NCBI GenBank assembly: GCA_024275815.1
Contig: JAJRYI010000187.1
Span: forward strand, 1-5,525
Reading direction: 5' to 3'
DNA from: Actinomycetes bacterium
Lineage (GTDB): Bacteria > Actinomycetota > Acidimicrobiia > Spongiisociales > UBA5794
Length of the DNA stretch: 5,525 nt
Shown here: one piece after another, positions 1 through 5,525 of the stretch
Numbering within the stretch: position 1 is the stretch's first letter
Layout: every line of letters starts with the position of its first letter
Made by a program: the position numbers and the translations under genes
Notes under the pieces: model-generated
What the model was told of the DNA's origin: nothing
Database searches by the model: none
The model's input: the letters and a program-made list of their open reading frames with translations, nothing else

Positions 1-10
1 GCACCCTCAT
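1..10 (-). CDS. Start of a gene truncated by the window edge
   Basis: On the minus strand an ATG lies at 10-8 and overlaps the TGA stop of the chorismate mutase gene as ATGA. It reads M-R-V before the window ends. A 4 bp ATGA overlap is a common sign of translational coupling in compact operons. No good Shine-Dalgarno sequence precedes it, which fits coupled re-initiation. The product cannot be identified from three codons. A start beginning MRV followed by a Rossmann fold, such as prephenate dehydrogenase (TyrA), would suit a gene after chorismate mutase, but that is only a guess from context. Confidence 0.45.
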
Positions 11-300
11 GAGGATTCGTTCTCGTCGTTCGTCTTGCGCTGAGCTGCCCGGGAGTGGACCAGGACGACGGTCATCAACTCCTCGACGTAGTCGGGATCG
101 ATGTCCCGCTCGATGGCTGCGGCTCGGAATCGTCGAAGGAGGTCGTGCTCGCGCTCTTCGGAGTAAAGGGGTAGGCCCGCTTCCTGTTTGATCGCCCCGA
201 TCTCGACGGAGACGTCGAGACGACGCGCGATGAGGTCGAGCAGTTCGGTGTTGATCGCGTCGATCTTCTCACGAAGTCGCTCGATGCGTTCCTCAGCCAT
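7..300 (-). CDS. Chorismate mutase, AroQ class (stand-alone, 97 aa)
   Basis: The product rearranges chorismate to prephenate, the first committed step towards phenylalanine and tyrosine, in the cytoplasm. It is a single all-helical AroQ domain. Aligned by eye with the mutase domain of the E. coli P-protein, the active-site residues are present: R10 (for R11), R27 (R28), K38 (K39), R50 (R51), E51 (E52) and Q87 (Q88). S47 stands where E. coli has D48. The length is normal for a free-standing AroQ enzyme. The ATG at 300 was chosen because GAGGGG (310-315) lies 9 nt upstream and the domain begins at once. Longer in-frame starts at 309, 321 and further out add sequence with no family match. The stop overlaps the next start as ATGA. 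The upstream gap to the phosphotransferase gene is 94 nt and holds palindromes, so the mutase may have its own control. Function is confident; the exact start is moderately so. Confidence 0.9.
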   Translation of the reverse strand: MAEERIERLREKIDAINTELLDLIARRLDVSVEIGAIKQEAGLPLYSEEREHDLLRRFRAAAIERDIDPDYVEELMTVVLVHSRAAQRKTNDENESS

Positions 301-309
301 GTTGGACAT

Positions 310-315
310 CCCCTC
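310..315 (-). promoter_or_regulatory. Ribosome binding site deciding the chorismate mutase start
   Basis: Minus-strand GAGGGG ends 9 nt before the ATG at 300. It abuts the alternative ATG at 309, so it cannot serve that codon and favours the shorter product. Confidence 0.6.
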
Positions 316-320
316 GCTCA

Positions 321-334
321 TCGGTGCACACCGA
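321..334. repeat. Inverted repeat before the chorismate mutase gene
   Basis: TCGGTG (321-326) and CACCGA (329-334) form a perfect 6 bp inverted repeat with a 2 bp centre, about 20 nt upstream of the mutase start. A related copy of the core CGGTGNNCACC lies at 368-378. The tight spacing suits a protein-binding palindrome better than an RNA hairpin. No regulator is identified. Confidence 0.4.
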
Positions 335-367
335 GAGGTTCCAGCGCTCCCGGGCATAGGAAGGTAC

Positions 368-378
368 CGGTGACCACC
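368..378. repeat. Second copy of the CGGTGNNCACC palindrome
   Basis: The sequence CGGTGACCACC repeats the half-sites of the palindrome at 322-333, lacking only the final matching G. The centres of the two copies are 46 bp apart. It sits among overlapping short palindromes: GGTACC at 363-368, ACCGGT at 366-371 and GGTGACC at 369-375. Together with the first copy it makes a candidate operator pair in the 94 bp gap between the phosphotransferase and mutase genes. It could be chance in high-GC DNA. Confidence 0.3.
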
Positions 379-394
379 CCATGTAGCAACACGA

Positions 395-1441
395 TCATCC
401 GACGATGGTTTGGAGCGCAGCGTTCGCAAGCAGGGGGGCGAGCGGCTCGAAAGCTGCGAAGCGCTCGTCGGATGTCTGTCCGGCAACGAACCTTGCGTAG
501 ATCTGCTCGATGATCACAGCGATCCGGAACAGGGCCAGCGCCTCATAGAAGTTGATCCCCGACAGGTCGAGGCCCGAGCGTTTCGCGTACCGCTCACGAA
601 CGGCCTCTTTCGGCAGAACCTCCCCGATGGCGACCGCGTTGCCGCCGAACACGAGGTACGTCGGATCGTCCGGCTGAGCCCAATACGCAAGAAGGGTCCC
701 AACATCGACCAGTGGATCACCGCGGGTCGACATGTCCCAGTCGAACACCGCGACGAGGGATCCGTCGTCGCCGATCATCGTGTTGTCGAGTTTGAAATCG
801 TTGTGGAGGATCCCGACGCGCTGCCGCTGCGGGATCCGCTCGGTCAAGAGTTCACTCACCTCTCCCATTGCAGAGACCGGACGCGTCGCCGCCGCGAACC
901 ATCGATCGGTCCAGCCCGATATCTGACGCTCGATGAAGCCGTCGGGCCGTCCGAGGTCTCCGAGGCCGACCGCTTTTGGGTCCACGGCGTGGAGATCGGC
1001 GAGGGCATCGACGAGGGATTCAGCGACCTTTCGCTGCTTGGTGCGGTCACGTTCGAAGGACTCCGGCCAGGTCTTACGAACAACGTGGCCGTGGCGCCGC
1101 TCCATGACGAAGAACGGCTTTCCCATGACGTCGGGGTCCTCGCAGTAGTGGAACGCCCGCGGTGCAAGATCGAACGCCCGCCACAGCCGCGACAGCACCC
1201 GGTACTCCCGTTCCATGTCGTGCCCGCCTTTGGGTACACGCCCGAGGGGTGCGCGACGAAGCACGTACTCTGCCTCGCCATCGCACCTGGCCCGGTAGGT
1301 CAGGTTCGCTGCACCGCCGGGGAACTGGTCGAAGCGAACTTCCGTACACGGAAACAACTCAGGGAGGAACTCTGTGAGATGGGCGGAAACGCGAGTTTCG
1401 TCGAAACGCTCCTCGGGGCGGATCGGTGCAGTGTCCTTCAT
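395..1441 (-). CDS. APH-fold phosphotransferase family protein (ACAD10/11-kinase-like, 348 aa)
   Basis: This is a soluble small-molecule kinase of the aminoglycoside phosphotransferase/choline kinase fold. Visible motifs are a glycine-containing nucleotide loop (PGGAANLTY, residues 41-49), the LRR strand (61-63), the MEREYRVL helix with the conserved Glu (about 76-83), the catalytic-loop motif HNDFKLDN (213-220, catalytic D215, N220), and the metal-binding FDWDMSTRGDP segment (233-242, D234). The DW(D/E)xSTxGDPLxDxGTLLAYW pattern is typical of the branch related to the kinase domain of ACAD10/11 and to Pseudomonas LvaA, which phosphorylates 4-hydroxyacyl-CoA. A role as a hydroxyacyl-CoA kinase is inferred from that relationship; drug resistance is unlikely. 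The ATG at 1441 has AGGA (1450-1453) 8 nt upstream. The gene starts 29 nt after ctaB ends, so it is probably in the same transcript, although no metabolic link to heme A is evident. Confidence 0.85.
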   Translation of the reverse strand: MKDTAPIRPEERFDETRVSAHLTEFLPELFPCTEVRFDQFPGGAANLTYRARCDGEAEYVLRRAPLGRVPKGGHDMEREYRVLSRLWRAFDLAPRAFHYCEDPDVMGKPFFVMERRHGHVVRKTWPESFERDRTKQRKVAESLVDALADLHAVDPKAVGLGDLGRPDGFIERQISGWTDRWFAAATRPVSAMGEVSELLTERIPQRQRVGILHNDFKLDNTMIGDDGSLVAVFDWDMSTRGDPLVDVGTLLAYWAQPDDPTYLVFGGNAVAIGEVLPKEAVRERYAKRSGLDLSGINFYEALALFRIAVIIEQIYARFVAGQTSDERFAAFEPLAPLLANAALQTIVG

Positions 1442-1449
1442 GGCAACGA

Positions 1450-1453
1450 TCCT
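1450..1453 (-). promoter_or_regulatory. Ribosome binding site of the phosphotransferase gene
   Basis: Minus-strand AGGA lies 8 nt before the ATG at 1441, in the 29 nt gap after ctaB. It supports this start and separate translation initiation inside a shared transcript. Confidence 0.5.
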
Positions 1454-1470
1454 AGAAGCTCGCGGAGCAG

Positions 1471-2558
<1,088 letters not shown>

Positions 2559-2562
<4 letters not shown>

Positions 2563-3515
2563 ACGGCTACGACCTTCTTGCGCTTCTCTTCGACACCGTC
2601 ACCGACGCGGGATGCCGCGAACACGACGTACACGATCCACAGGACATCGGCGACCATGAGATGAAGCACCTGCATCGCGAGCGGAGTCAGCAAGTAGATG
2701 TTCGCGATGCCGATGAAGAACTGGCTCAGGACCACCATCGAGACGGCAGCGGAGAGGCGTTTGGTCCGCGCAGACGCGAAGCGGGTCTGCTGCGCTGCGA
2801 TCCACCCCACGAACAGTCCGCCGAGGATGGCGAGCGTTGGATGAACGATCCGAAGCTTGCTGAGGAGCGGGGCCGTCGGGCCGAACTTCTCGGCCAAGCC
2901 CCCGGTGATCGACTCGGATGGGAAGATCGTGTCGGCCAGCGCGTTCAACGCTCCGGTCGCCCCGAGAACGATGATGACGAGTGCCCCAGCTCCGAGCCAG
3001 CCGACGGTTGCCCTCCGCAGTGGCCTGGCAGGGGCGGGGAACCCGCTTCCCCACCACGCAGTCAAGGTCAAAGTCCCCAACAGGAGTAACGTGTTCGTGA
3101 GATGAAGCGGAACCACGAACATCCGACCTGTCGAGATATCGGCATCGACCCACCCGTAGAGCACCAGTGCTGCGCCGAGTAACGCCTCGACGATCAACAG
3201 GACGCCGGAGACGACCGCTGCCTTGCGAGTGATGTCTCCCTTCGGAAAGAACCAGAGAGCGAGGATCACGACGGCAAGGACTCCGAGCCCGGCAAGGAAT
3301 GAGGACGCTCTGTGTGAGAACTCGATCAGCGTCTCGACCGTGGCGTTGGGTGGCACGAACTGATCGCCACACTTGGGCCACGTATCGCCACACCCATCAC
3401 CAGATCCCGTTGCTCGTACGATCGTCCCGCCCAGGATCACGAGCACGTTGAATGCAAGGGTTGCCCATGCAGCCGTGGAGAACACACGGCGGCGGCGCTG
3501 CGTCAGATCACTCAT
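2559..3515 (-). CDS. ctaA: Heme A synthase (COX15/CtaA family), 318 aa
   Basis: CtaA oxidises the C8 methyl group of heme O to a formyl group, making heme A for aa3-type cytochrome oxidase, in the cytoplasmic membrane. Eight transmembrane helices are visible, near residues 12-34, 68-90, 99-121, 132-153, 171-190, 222-242, 255-275 and 280-302. The first extracytoplasmic loop carries the cysteine pair C42 and C49 and, in IEFSHR, E65 and H68, matching C35/C42/E57/H60 of B. subtilis CtaA. The other heme-ligand histidines are H138 (PLHLT), H225 (IVHP) and H285 (VLHL). No cysteine occurs in the C-terminal half, so only the first-loop pair exists. The ATG at 3515 is 7 nt after a TANNNT box and has no good ribosome binding site, suggesting a leaderless transcript. 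The gene heads the minus-strand run and is coupled to ctaB by a 4 bp overlap. Confidence 0.96.
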
Positions 3516-3522
3516 GGCCCGC

Positions 3523-3528
3523 AGGCTA
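3523..3528 (-). promoter_or_regulatory. Candidate -10 box for ctaA, leaderless spacing
   Basis: Minus-strand TAGCCT fits the actinobacterial TANNNT -10 pattern and ends 7 nt before the A of the ctaA ATG, so transcription would begin at or next to the start codon. No clear -35 hexamer is seen. The lack of a Shine-Dalgarno sequence before ctaA agrees with a leaderless message. Confidence 0.4.
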
Positions 3529-3566
3529 CAGGGGACCGAGACGGCAGCTAGCAGATCTCTTCTACT

Positions 3567-3587
3567 CGAACCCTGGTAGATGGTTCG
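3567..3587. repeat. Inverted repeat CGAACC-N9-GGTTCG upstream of ctaA
   Basis: CGAACC (3567-3572) and GGTTCG (3582-3587) are perfect complements 9 bp apart, about 40-60 bp upstream of the ctaA -10 box. The spacing suits a dimeric regulator or activator site. It leads directly into the GGGTGAC direct repeat. No known operator consensus is recognised. Confidence 0.35.
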
Positions 3588-3612
3588 GGTGACTCAGGGG
3601 GTGACAGCACCC
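3587..3612. repeat. GGGTGAC direct repeat with small hairpin
   Basis: GGGTGAC occurs at 3587-3593 and again at 3599-3605, 12 bp apart start to start. The second copy also begins a GGGTG-ACAG-CACCC inverted repeat (3599-3612: 5 bp stem, 4 nt loop). It lies in the middle of the divergent region and could be a tandem binding site. The significance is unproven. Confidence 0.3.
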
Positions 3613-3693
3613 GCGTCCTTCCTACAGGAGGGCAGCTAGACGCAGTCGGACGGGCAGGCGAGAACCTCGTTCGTGCGGTTCGAGTCCCGGCCC

Positions 3694-3718
3694 TTCCTGG
3701 TCATCTTCGATACCAGAA
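3694..3718. repeat. Bulged stem-loop in the ctaA/menH intergenic region
   Basis: CTGGT (3697-3701) pairs with ACCAG (3712-3716), and ATC (3703-3705) pairs with GAT (3709-3711) across a TTC loop, leaving C3702 bulged. TT (3694-3695) can add two pairs with AA (3717-3718) across a bulged C. This gives about ten pairs. No T-run follows on either strand, so it does not look like an intrinsic terminator. It could be part of a structured RNA or a DNA-binding site. Confidence 0.4.
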
Positions 3719-3728
3719 CCTAGGGTTC
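3716..3728. promoter_or_regulatory. Palindrome GAACC-TAG-GGTTC at the -35 position of the small-peptide/menH promoter
   Basis: GAACC (3716-3720) and GGTTC (3724-3728) form a perfect 5 bp inverted repeat around TAG. It ends 17 bp before the TACCAT box, so it covers the place where a -35 element would lie. That position suits a repressor operator or an activator site. The regulator is not known. Confidence 0.35.
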
Positions 3729-3745
3729 CTACGCCCTGCGCCCAC

Positions 3746-3751
3746 TACCAT
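3746..3751 (+). promoter_or_regulatory. Candidate -10 box for the small peptide and menH, leaderless spacing
   Basis: TACCAT fits TANNNT and ends 6 nt before the ATG at 3758. No Shine-Dalgarno sequence stands at a usable distance: AGGG at 3753-3756 is only 1 nt from the ATG. A leaderless transcript starting at the ATG is the simplest reading. The arrangement mirrors that of ctaA on the other side. Confidence 0.45.
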
Positions 3752-3757
3752 CAGGGC

Positions 3758-3853
3758 ATGAAGAAACTCCTCCTCCTCGGGTTGCTCGGTGCGATCGCCG
3801 CCGCCATCGTCTACAAGGTGCTCACGACCGAGATCCCCATCGACGAGTCCTGA
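3758..3853 (+). CDS. Small single-helix membrane peptide (31 aa), unknown function
   Basis: The product is MKKLLLLGLLGAIAAAIVYK followed by VLTTEIPIDES. Two lysines precede a hydrophobic stretch (residues 4-19) rich in Leu, Ala and Ile, followed by one Lys and an acidic tail ending in DES. This predicts one membrane span with the N terminus inside, or an uncleaved signal anchor. No AXA cleavage site followed by a mature domain is evident. The ATG is 6 nt after a TANNNT box and the stop is 4 nt before the menH start in another frame, so the two are probably one transcript. Short MKKLLLL-type membrane peptides such as the DLW-39 group are known in actinobacteria, but the DLW ending is absent here. 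It could also be a leader peptide coupled to menH. Codon use matches its neighbours. Confidence 0.6.
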   Translation: MKKLLLLGLLGAIAAAIVYKVLTTEIPIDES

Positions 3854-3857
3854 CCGC

Positions 3858-4616
3858 GTGCTTGCAGTACGACGGTTCGGGTCGGGCCCACCTGTCGTCG
3901 CACTGCACGGATTCACCCTCACGGGTGCCCAGTTCGCACCGACCGCCGAACGGCTTCAACGCGCTGTCATCGCGCCGGATCTGCCGGGCCACGGAGCGAG
4001 TTCACCCGCCTCCTTGCCCGAGACGCTCGACGATGTCGCCGACATCGTCGCCTCCACGGGGGAGGCGACTCCTTTGCTCGGCTACAGCCAGGGCGGACGA
4101 GTCGCCCTGCTCGTGGCCTTGAGTCACCCCGGCCTCGTCTCACGCCTCGTTCTCGTGTCGGCATCGGCCGGGATCGAAGATCCCGCCGCGCGGCGAACTC
4201 GCGCTGACAGCGACCGGGCGCTTGCCGGACGGATGGAGACCGTGACGCTCGACACTTTCCTCGATGGTTGGCTCAAAACCGGCATCACCGCCGTCTCGTT
4301 TCGAGATGAAGCGGAGAGGGCAGCAGACTGGTCGGTTCGTTCGGAGAACACGATCGAAGGACTCGCTCATGCACTGGTCGATCTTGGTCAGGGGACGCAG
4401 CCATCCGCATGGCATCGTCTCGCCGACCTCACGATGCCCGTGCTCCTGGTACACGGTGAGCAGGACTCGAAGTACGCGACGATCTCACACCGTATGGCAA
4501 CCTCGATACCCGACTGCAGAGTCGTATCCATCGCGGGGGCAGGTCACAACCCCTTCATCGACGACCCCGATGCAACGTACGAGGCTATCTCACGATTCCT
4601 CGATGGGGCGAGCTGA
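3858..4616 (+). CDS. menH: MenH-like 2-succinyl-6-hydroxy-2,4-cyclohexadiene-1-carboxylate synthase (alpha/beta hydrolase, 252 aa)
   Basis: MenH removes pyruvate from SEPHCHC to give SHCHC in menaquinone synthesis, in the cytoplasm. The fold is an alpha/beta hydrolase. The features are LHGF (16-19, oxyanion region), DLPGHGAS (41-48), the nucleophile elbow GYSQGGR (75-81, S77, with R81 at the place of E. coli R90), the MenH-like cap (FLDGWL 134-139; LVDLGQGTQPSAWHRL 173-188), D203 in GEQDSK, and H230 in GAGH. The triad S77-D203-H230 parallels E. coli S86-D210-H232, and the length equals the 252 residues of the E. coli enzyme. The cap pattern separates it from general hydrolases. The GTG at 3858 was chosen because homology begins there and it lies 4 nt after the small-peptide stop. 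The longer frame from 3789 overlaps that peptide and adds a Ser/Pro/Arg-rich tail with no match. Initiation probably depends on coupling, as the ribosome site is weak. No other men genes are in view. Confidence 0.85.
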   Translation: MLAVRRFGSGPPVVALHGFTLTGAQFAPTAERLQRAVIAPDLPGHGASSPASLPETLDDVADIVASTGEATPLLGYSQGGRVALLVALSHPGLVSRLVLVSASAGIEDPAARRTRADSDRALAGRMETVTLDTFLDGWLKTGITAVSFRDEAERAADWSVRSENTIEGLAHALVDLGQGTQPSAWHRLADLTMPVLLVHGEQDSKYATISHRMATSIPDCRVVSIAGAGHNPFIDDPDATYEAISRFLDGAS

Positions 4617-5456
4617 CCCCGTCGACCAATCGTAGAAGCCTCTCCCCGTCTTCTTACCGAGCAGGCCCTCGGCGACCATGGAGCGCAAGAGAGCAGGCGC
4701 CTCGAACCGGTCGCCGTACACAGATGCAAGATGATCGGCGATCTCGAGGCGGACATCGAGTCCCACGAGATCGCCCAGCATGAGCGGCCCCATCGGATGC
4801 CGGTATCCAAGCGACATCGCCCGGTCGATGTCCTGTGGCGCTCCCACTTCCTCCTCGACCATGCGGATGGCCTCGAGACCCACCAGCACACCAAGTCGAC
4901 TCGTCGCGAATCCAGCCGAATCGTTGATCACGGCCTGTTCCATGCCGAGGAACTCCACCAGATCCCTGATGGTGTCAAGAGTCGCTTGATCCGTGCGACT
5001 GCCCCTGATCACCTCGACGAGGGGCATCGCCCACACGGGGTTGAAGAAGTGCATGCCTGCGAACTCACCTGGACGCTGAAGTGTCTCTGCGAGTGAGTCG
5101 ATCGAGATACTCGACGTGTTCGATGCAAGGACGCCTGGTCGTCTGGTCTCTGCTGCCTCGAGGATCGACCGCTTCAGATCCAACTTCTCGATGACCGCCT
5201 CGATGATCACGTCAAGACCCTCATCGAGATGCTCGACAGAGGCAACCGCGTGGATCCTCCCTATCGCTTCAGTGGCTTCCTCCGGGGTGAGCTTGCCTCG
5301 TTCGGCAGCCGTTCGCAGGGTCCCCGCGACTCTCTCGACCGCAGACTGCGCCGTCTCCAGGTCGACGTCGACGATCGATGTCTGTGCGCCTCGAGCAGCG
5401 AAACGATGGGCGATGCCCACACCCATCGTGCCTCCTCCGATGATGCCAACCTTCAC
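4590..5456 (-). CDS. 3-hydroxyacyl-CoA (3-hydroxybutyryl-CoA) dehydrogenase, 288 aa
   Basis: This is an NAD-dependent enzyme interconverting 3-hydroxyacyl-CoA and 3-ketoacyl-CoA in beta-oxidation, butyrate-type or phenylacetate metabolism. The Rossmann motif GGGTMG (7-12) opens the chain, with D30 at the end of strand 2. The catalytic region has S112/N113 in SNTSS, H136 in GMHFFNP and E148 in PLVEV. The C-terminal helical domain carries GYRHPMGP (217-224) and ends in GRKT-like GKKTGRGFYDW (267-277). In DSAGFATSRL (179-188), S186 replaces the Asn of the usual DxPGFxxNRL. The GTG at 5456 was chosen because the family begins MKVGIIGxGxMG and AGAGAGG lies 4 nt upstream. An ATG at 5483 would add nine residues but has no ribosome site. 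The length is normal (280-290). Its 3' end overlaps that of menH by 27 bp in convergent orientation. Substrate chain length cannot be told from sequence. Confidence 0.92.
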   Translation of the reverse strand: MKVGIIGGGTMGVGIAHRFAARGAQTSIVDVDLETAQSAVERVAGTLRTAAERGKLTPEEATEAIGRIHAVASVEHLDEGLDVIIEAVIEKLDLKRSILEAAETRRPGVLASNTSSISIDSLAETLQRPGEFAGMHFFNPVWAMPLVEVIRGSRTDQATLDTIRDLVEFLGMEQAVINDSAGFATSRLGVLVGLEAIRMVEEEVGAPQDIDRAMSLGYRHPMGPLMLGDLVGLDVRLEIADHLASVYGDRFEAPALLRSMVAEGLLGKKTGRGFYDWSTGSARPIEES

Positions 5457-5460
5457 TGTG

Positions 5461-5467
5461 CCTCTCT
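5461..5467 (-). promoter_or_regulatory. Ribosome binding site favouring the GTG start of the dehydrogenase
   Basis: Minus-strand AGAGAGG ends 4 nt before the GTG at 5456. The spacing is slightly short but usable. No comparable sequence precedes the ATG at 5483. Confidence 0.5.
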
Positions 5468-5486
5468 CTGTTGCTGACCACATAGC

Positions 5487-5492
5487 TTTGTA
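5487..5492 (-). promoter_or_regulatory. Weak candidate -10 box for the dehydrogenase gene
   Basis: Minus-strand TACAAA, preceded by TGC (an extended -10 look), lies 30 nt before the GTG start. Transcription from about 5480 would leave a short leader carrying the ribosome site and would exclude the ATG at 5483. No good -35 is seen at 16-18 bp, so this is tentative. Confidence 0.2.
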
Positions 5493-5525
5493 GCAGATGA
5501 GCAGAGACGCAAGACAACCGTCCCC

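Noticed and set aside
7..486. 159-residue version of the chorismate mutase
   Set aside because: The extra N-terminal 62 residues are low-complexity Ser/Arg/Pro, overlap the phosphotransferase gene and match nothing in the AroQ family. A ribosome site supports the ATG at 300.
395..1441. Aminoglycoside resistance gene
   Set aside because: The fold is shared, but the sequence pattern (LRR..., HNDFKLDN, DWDMSTRGDP, LLAYW) is that of the ACAD10/11-type metabolic kinases and not of known drug-modifying enzymes.
3626..3698. A functional tRNA gene
   Set aside because: Only the T-loop and acceptor pairing fit. The T stem has two mismatches, the D loop would be too long, and no anticodon stem-loop forms. 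It is kept only as a finding for checking.
3694..3728. Rho-independent terminator
   Set aside because: The stem-loop is not followed by a T-run on either strand, and no gene ends nearby, so termination is not supported.
3789..3857. Extended N terminus for MenH from an ATG at 3789
   Set aside because: It overlaps the small peptide in another frame and adds Ser/Pro/Arg-rich residues with no homology. The family starts where the GTG at 3858 begins.
3701..3922. 73-codon minus-strand frame across the divergent region
   Set aside because: It runs antisense through the promoter, the small peptide and the start of menH, has no domain and lacks a ribosome site. It is best explained as a shadow frame.
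5457..5483. ATG at 5483 as the dehydrogenase start
   Set aside because: It would add MWSATERGT before the Rossmann strand, has no ribosome site, and is disfavoured by AGAGAGG placed for the GTG at 5456.

Overview
The window looks like ordinary chromosome from a high-GC actinobacterium (roughly 60% G+C by eye). A member of Actinomycetota, perhaps an Acidimicrobiia-like lineage, fits best. The reasons are a ctaA-ctaB pair joined by an ATGA overlap, TANNNT -10 boxes placed 6-7 nt before ATG codons (the leaderless arrangement common in actinobacteria), a menaquinone-pathway gene, and high-GC codon use. The phylum is inferred; no rRNA or marker gene is present. No mobile element, CRISPR array or convincing RNA gene was found.

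Layout. Positions 1-3515 are a minus-strand run, read from right to left: ctaA (heme A synthase), ctaB (heme O synthase, overlapping ctaA by 4 bp), an APH-fold phosphotransferase of the ACAD10/11-kinase type (29 nt after ctaB), a stand-alone AroQ chorismate mutase (about 94 nt further on), and the first codons of another gene that starts inside the mutase stop codon and runs off the left edge. Positions 3516-3757 are a divergent intergenic region with many inverted and direct repeats and a candidate leaderless promoter on each side. Positions 3758-4616 (plus strand) hold a 31-residue single-helix membrane peptide followed 4 nt later by menH. Positions 4590-5456 (minus strand) hold a 3-hydroxyacyl-CoA dehydrogenase that converges on menH, with a 27 bp overlap of the two coding ends.

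How the genes fit together. CtaB and CtaA convert heme B to heme O to heme A, the cofactor of aa3-type cytochrome oxidase. MenH acts in menaquinone synthesis, which supplies the quinone for the same respiratory chain, so the shared 242 bp region between ctaA and the menH unit is a plausible place for joint control. Chorismate mutase draws on chorismate, which is also the precursor of menaquinone. The phosphotransferase and the dehydrogenase point to acyl-CoA metabolism but are not clearly linked to the rest. No wholly new system is evident. The points most worth checking are the structured divergent intergenic region, the unlisted small peptide gene, the C-terminal extension of CtaB, and a repeated CGGTGNNCACC palindrome before the chorismate mutase gene.
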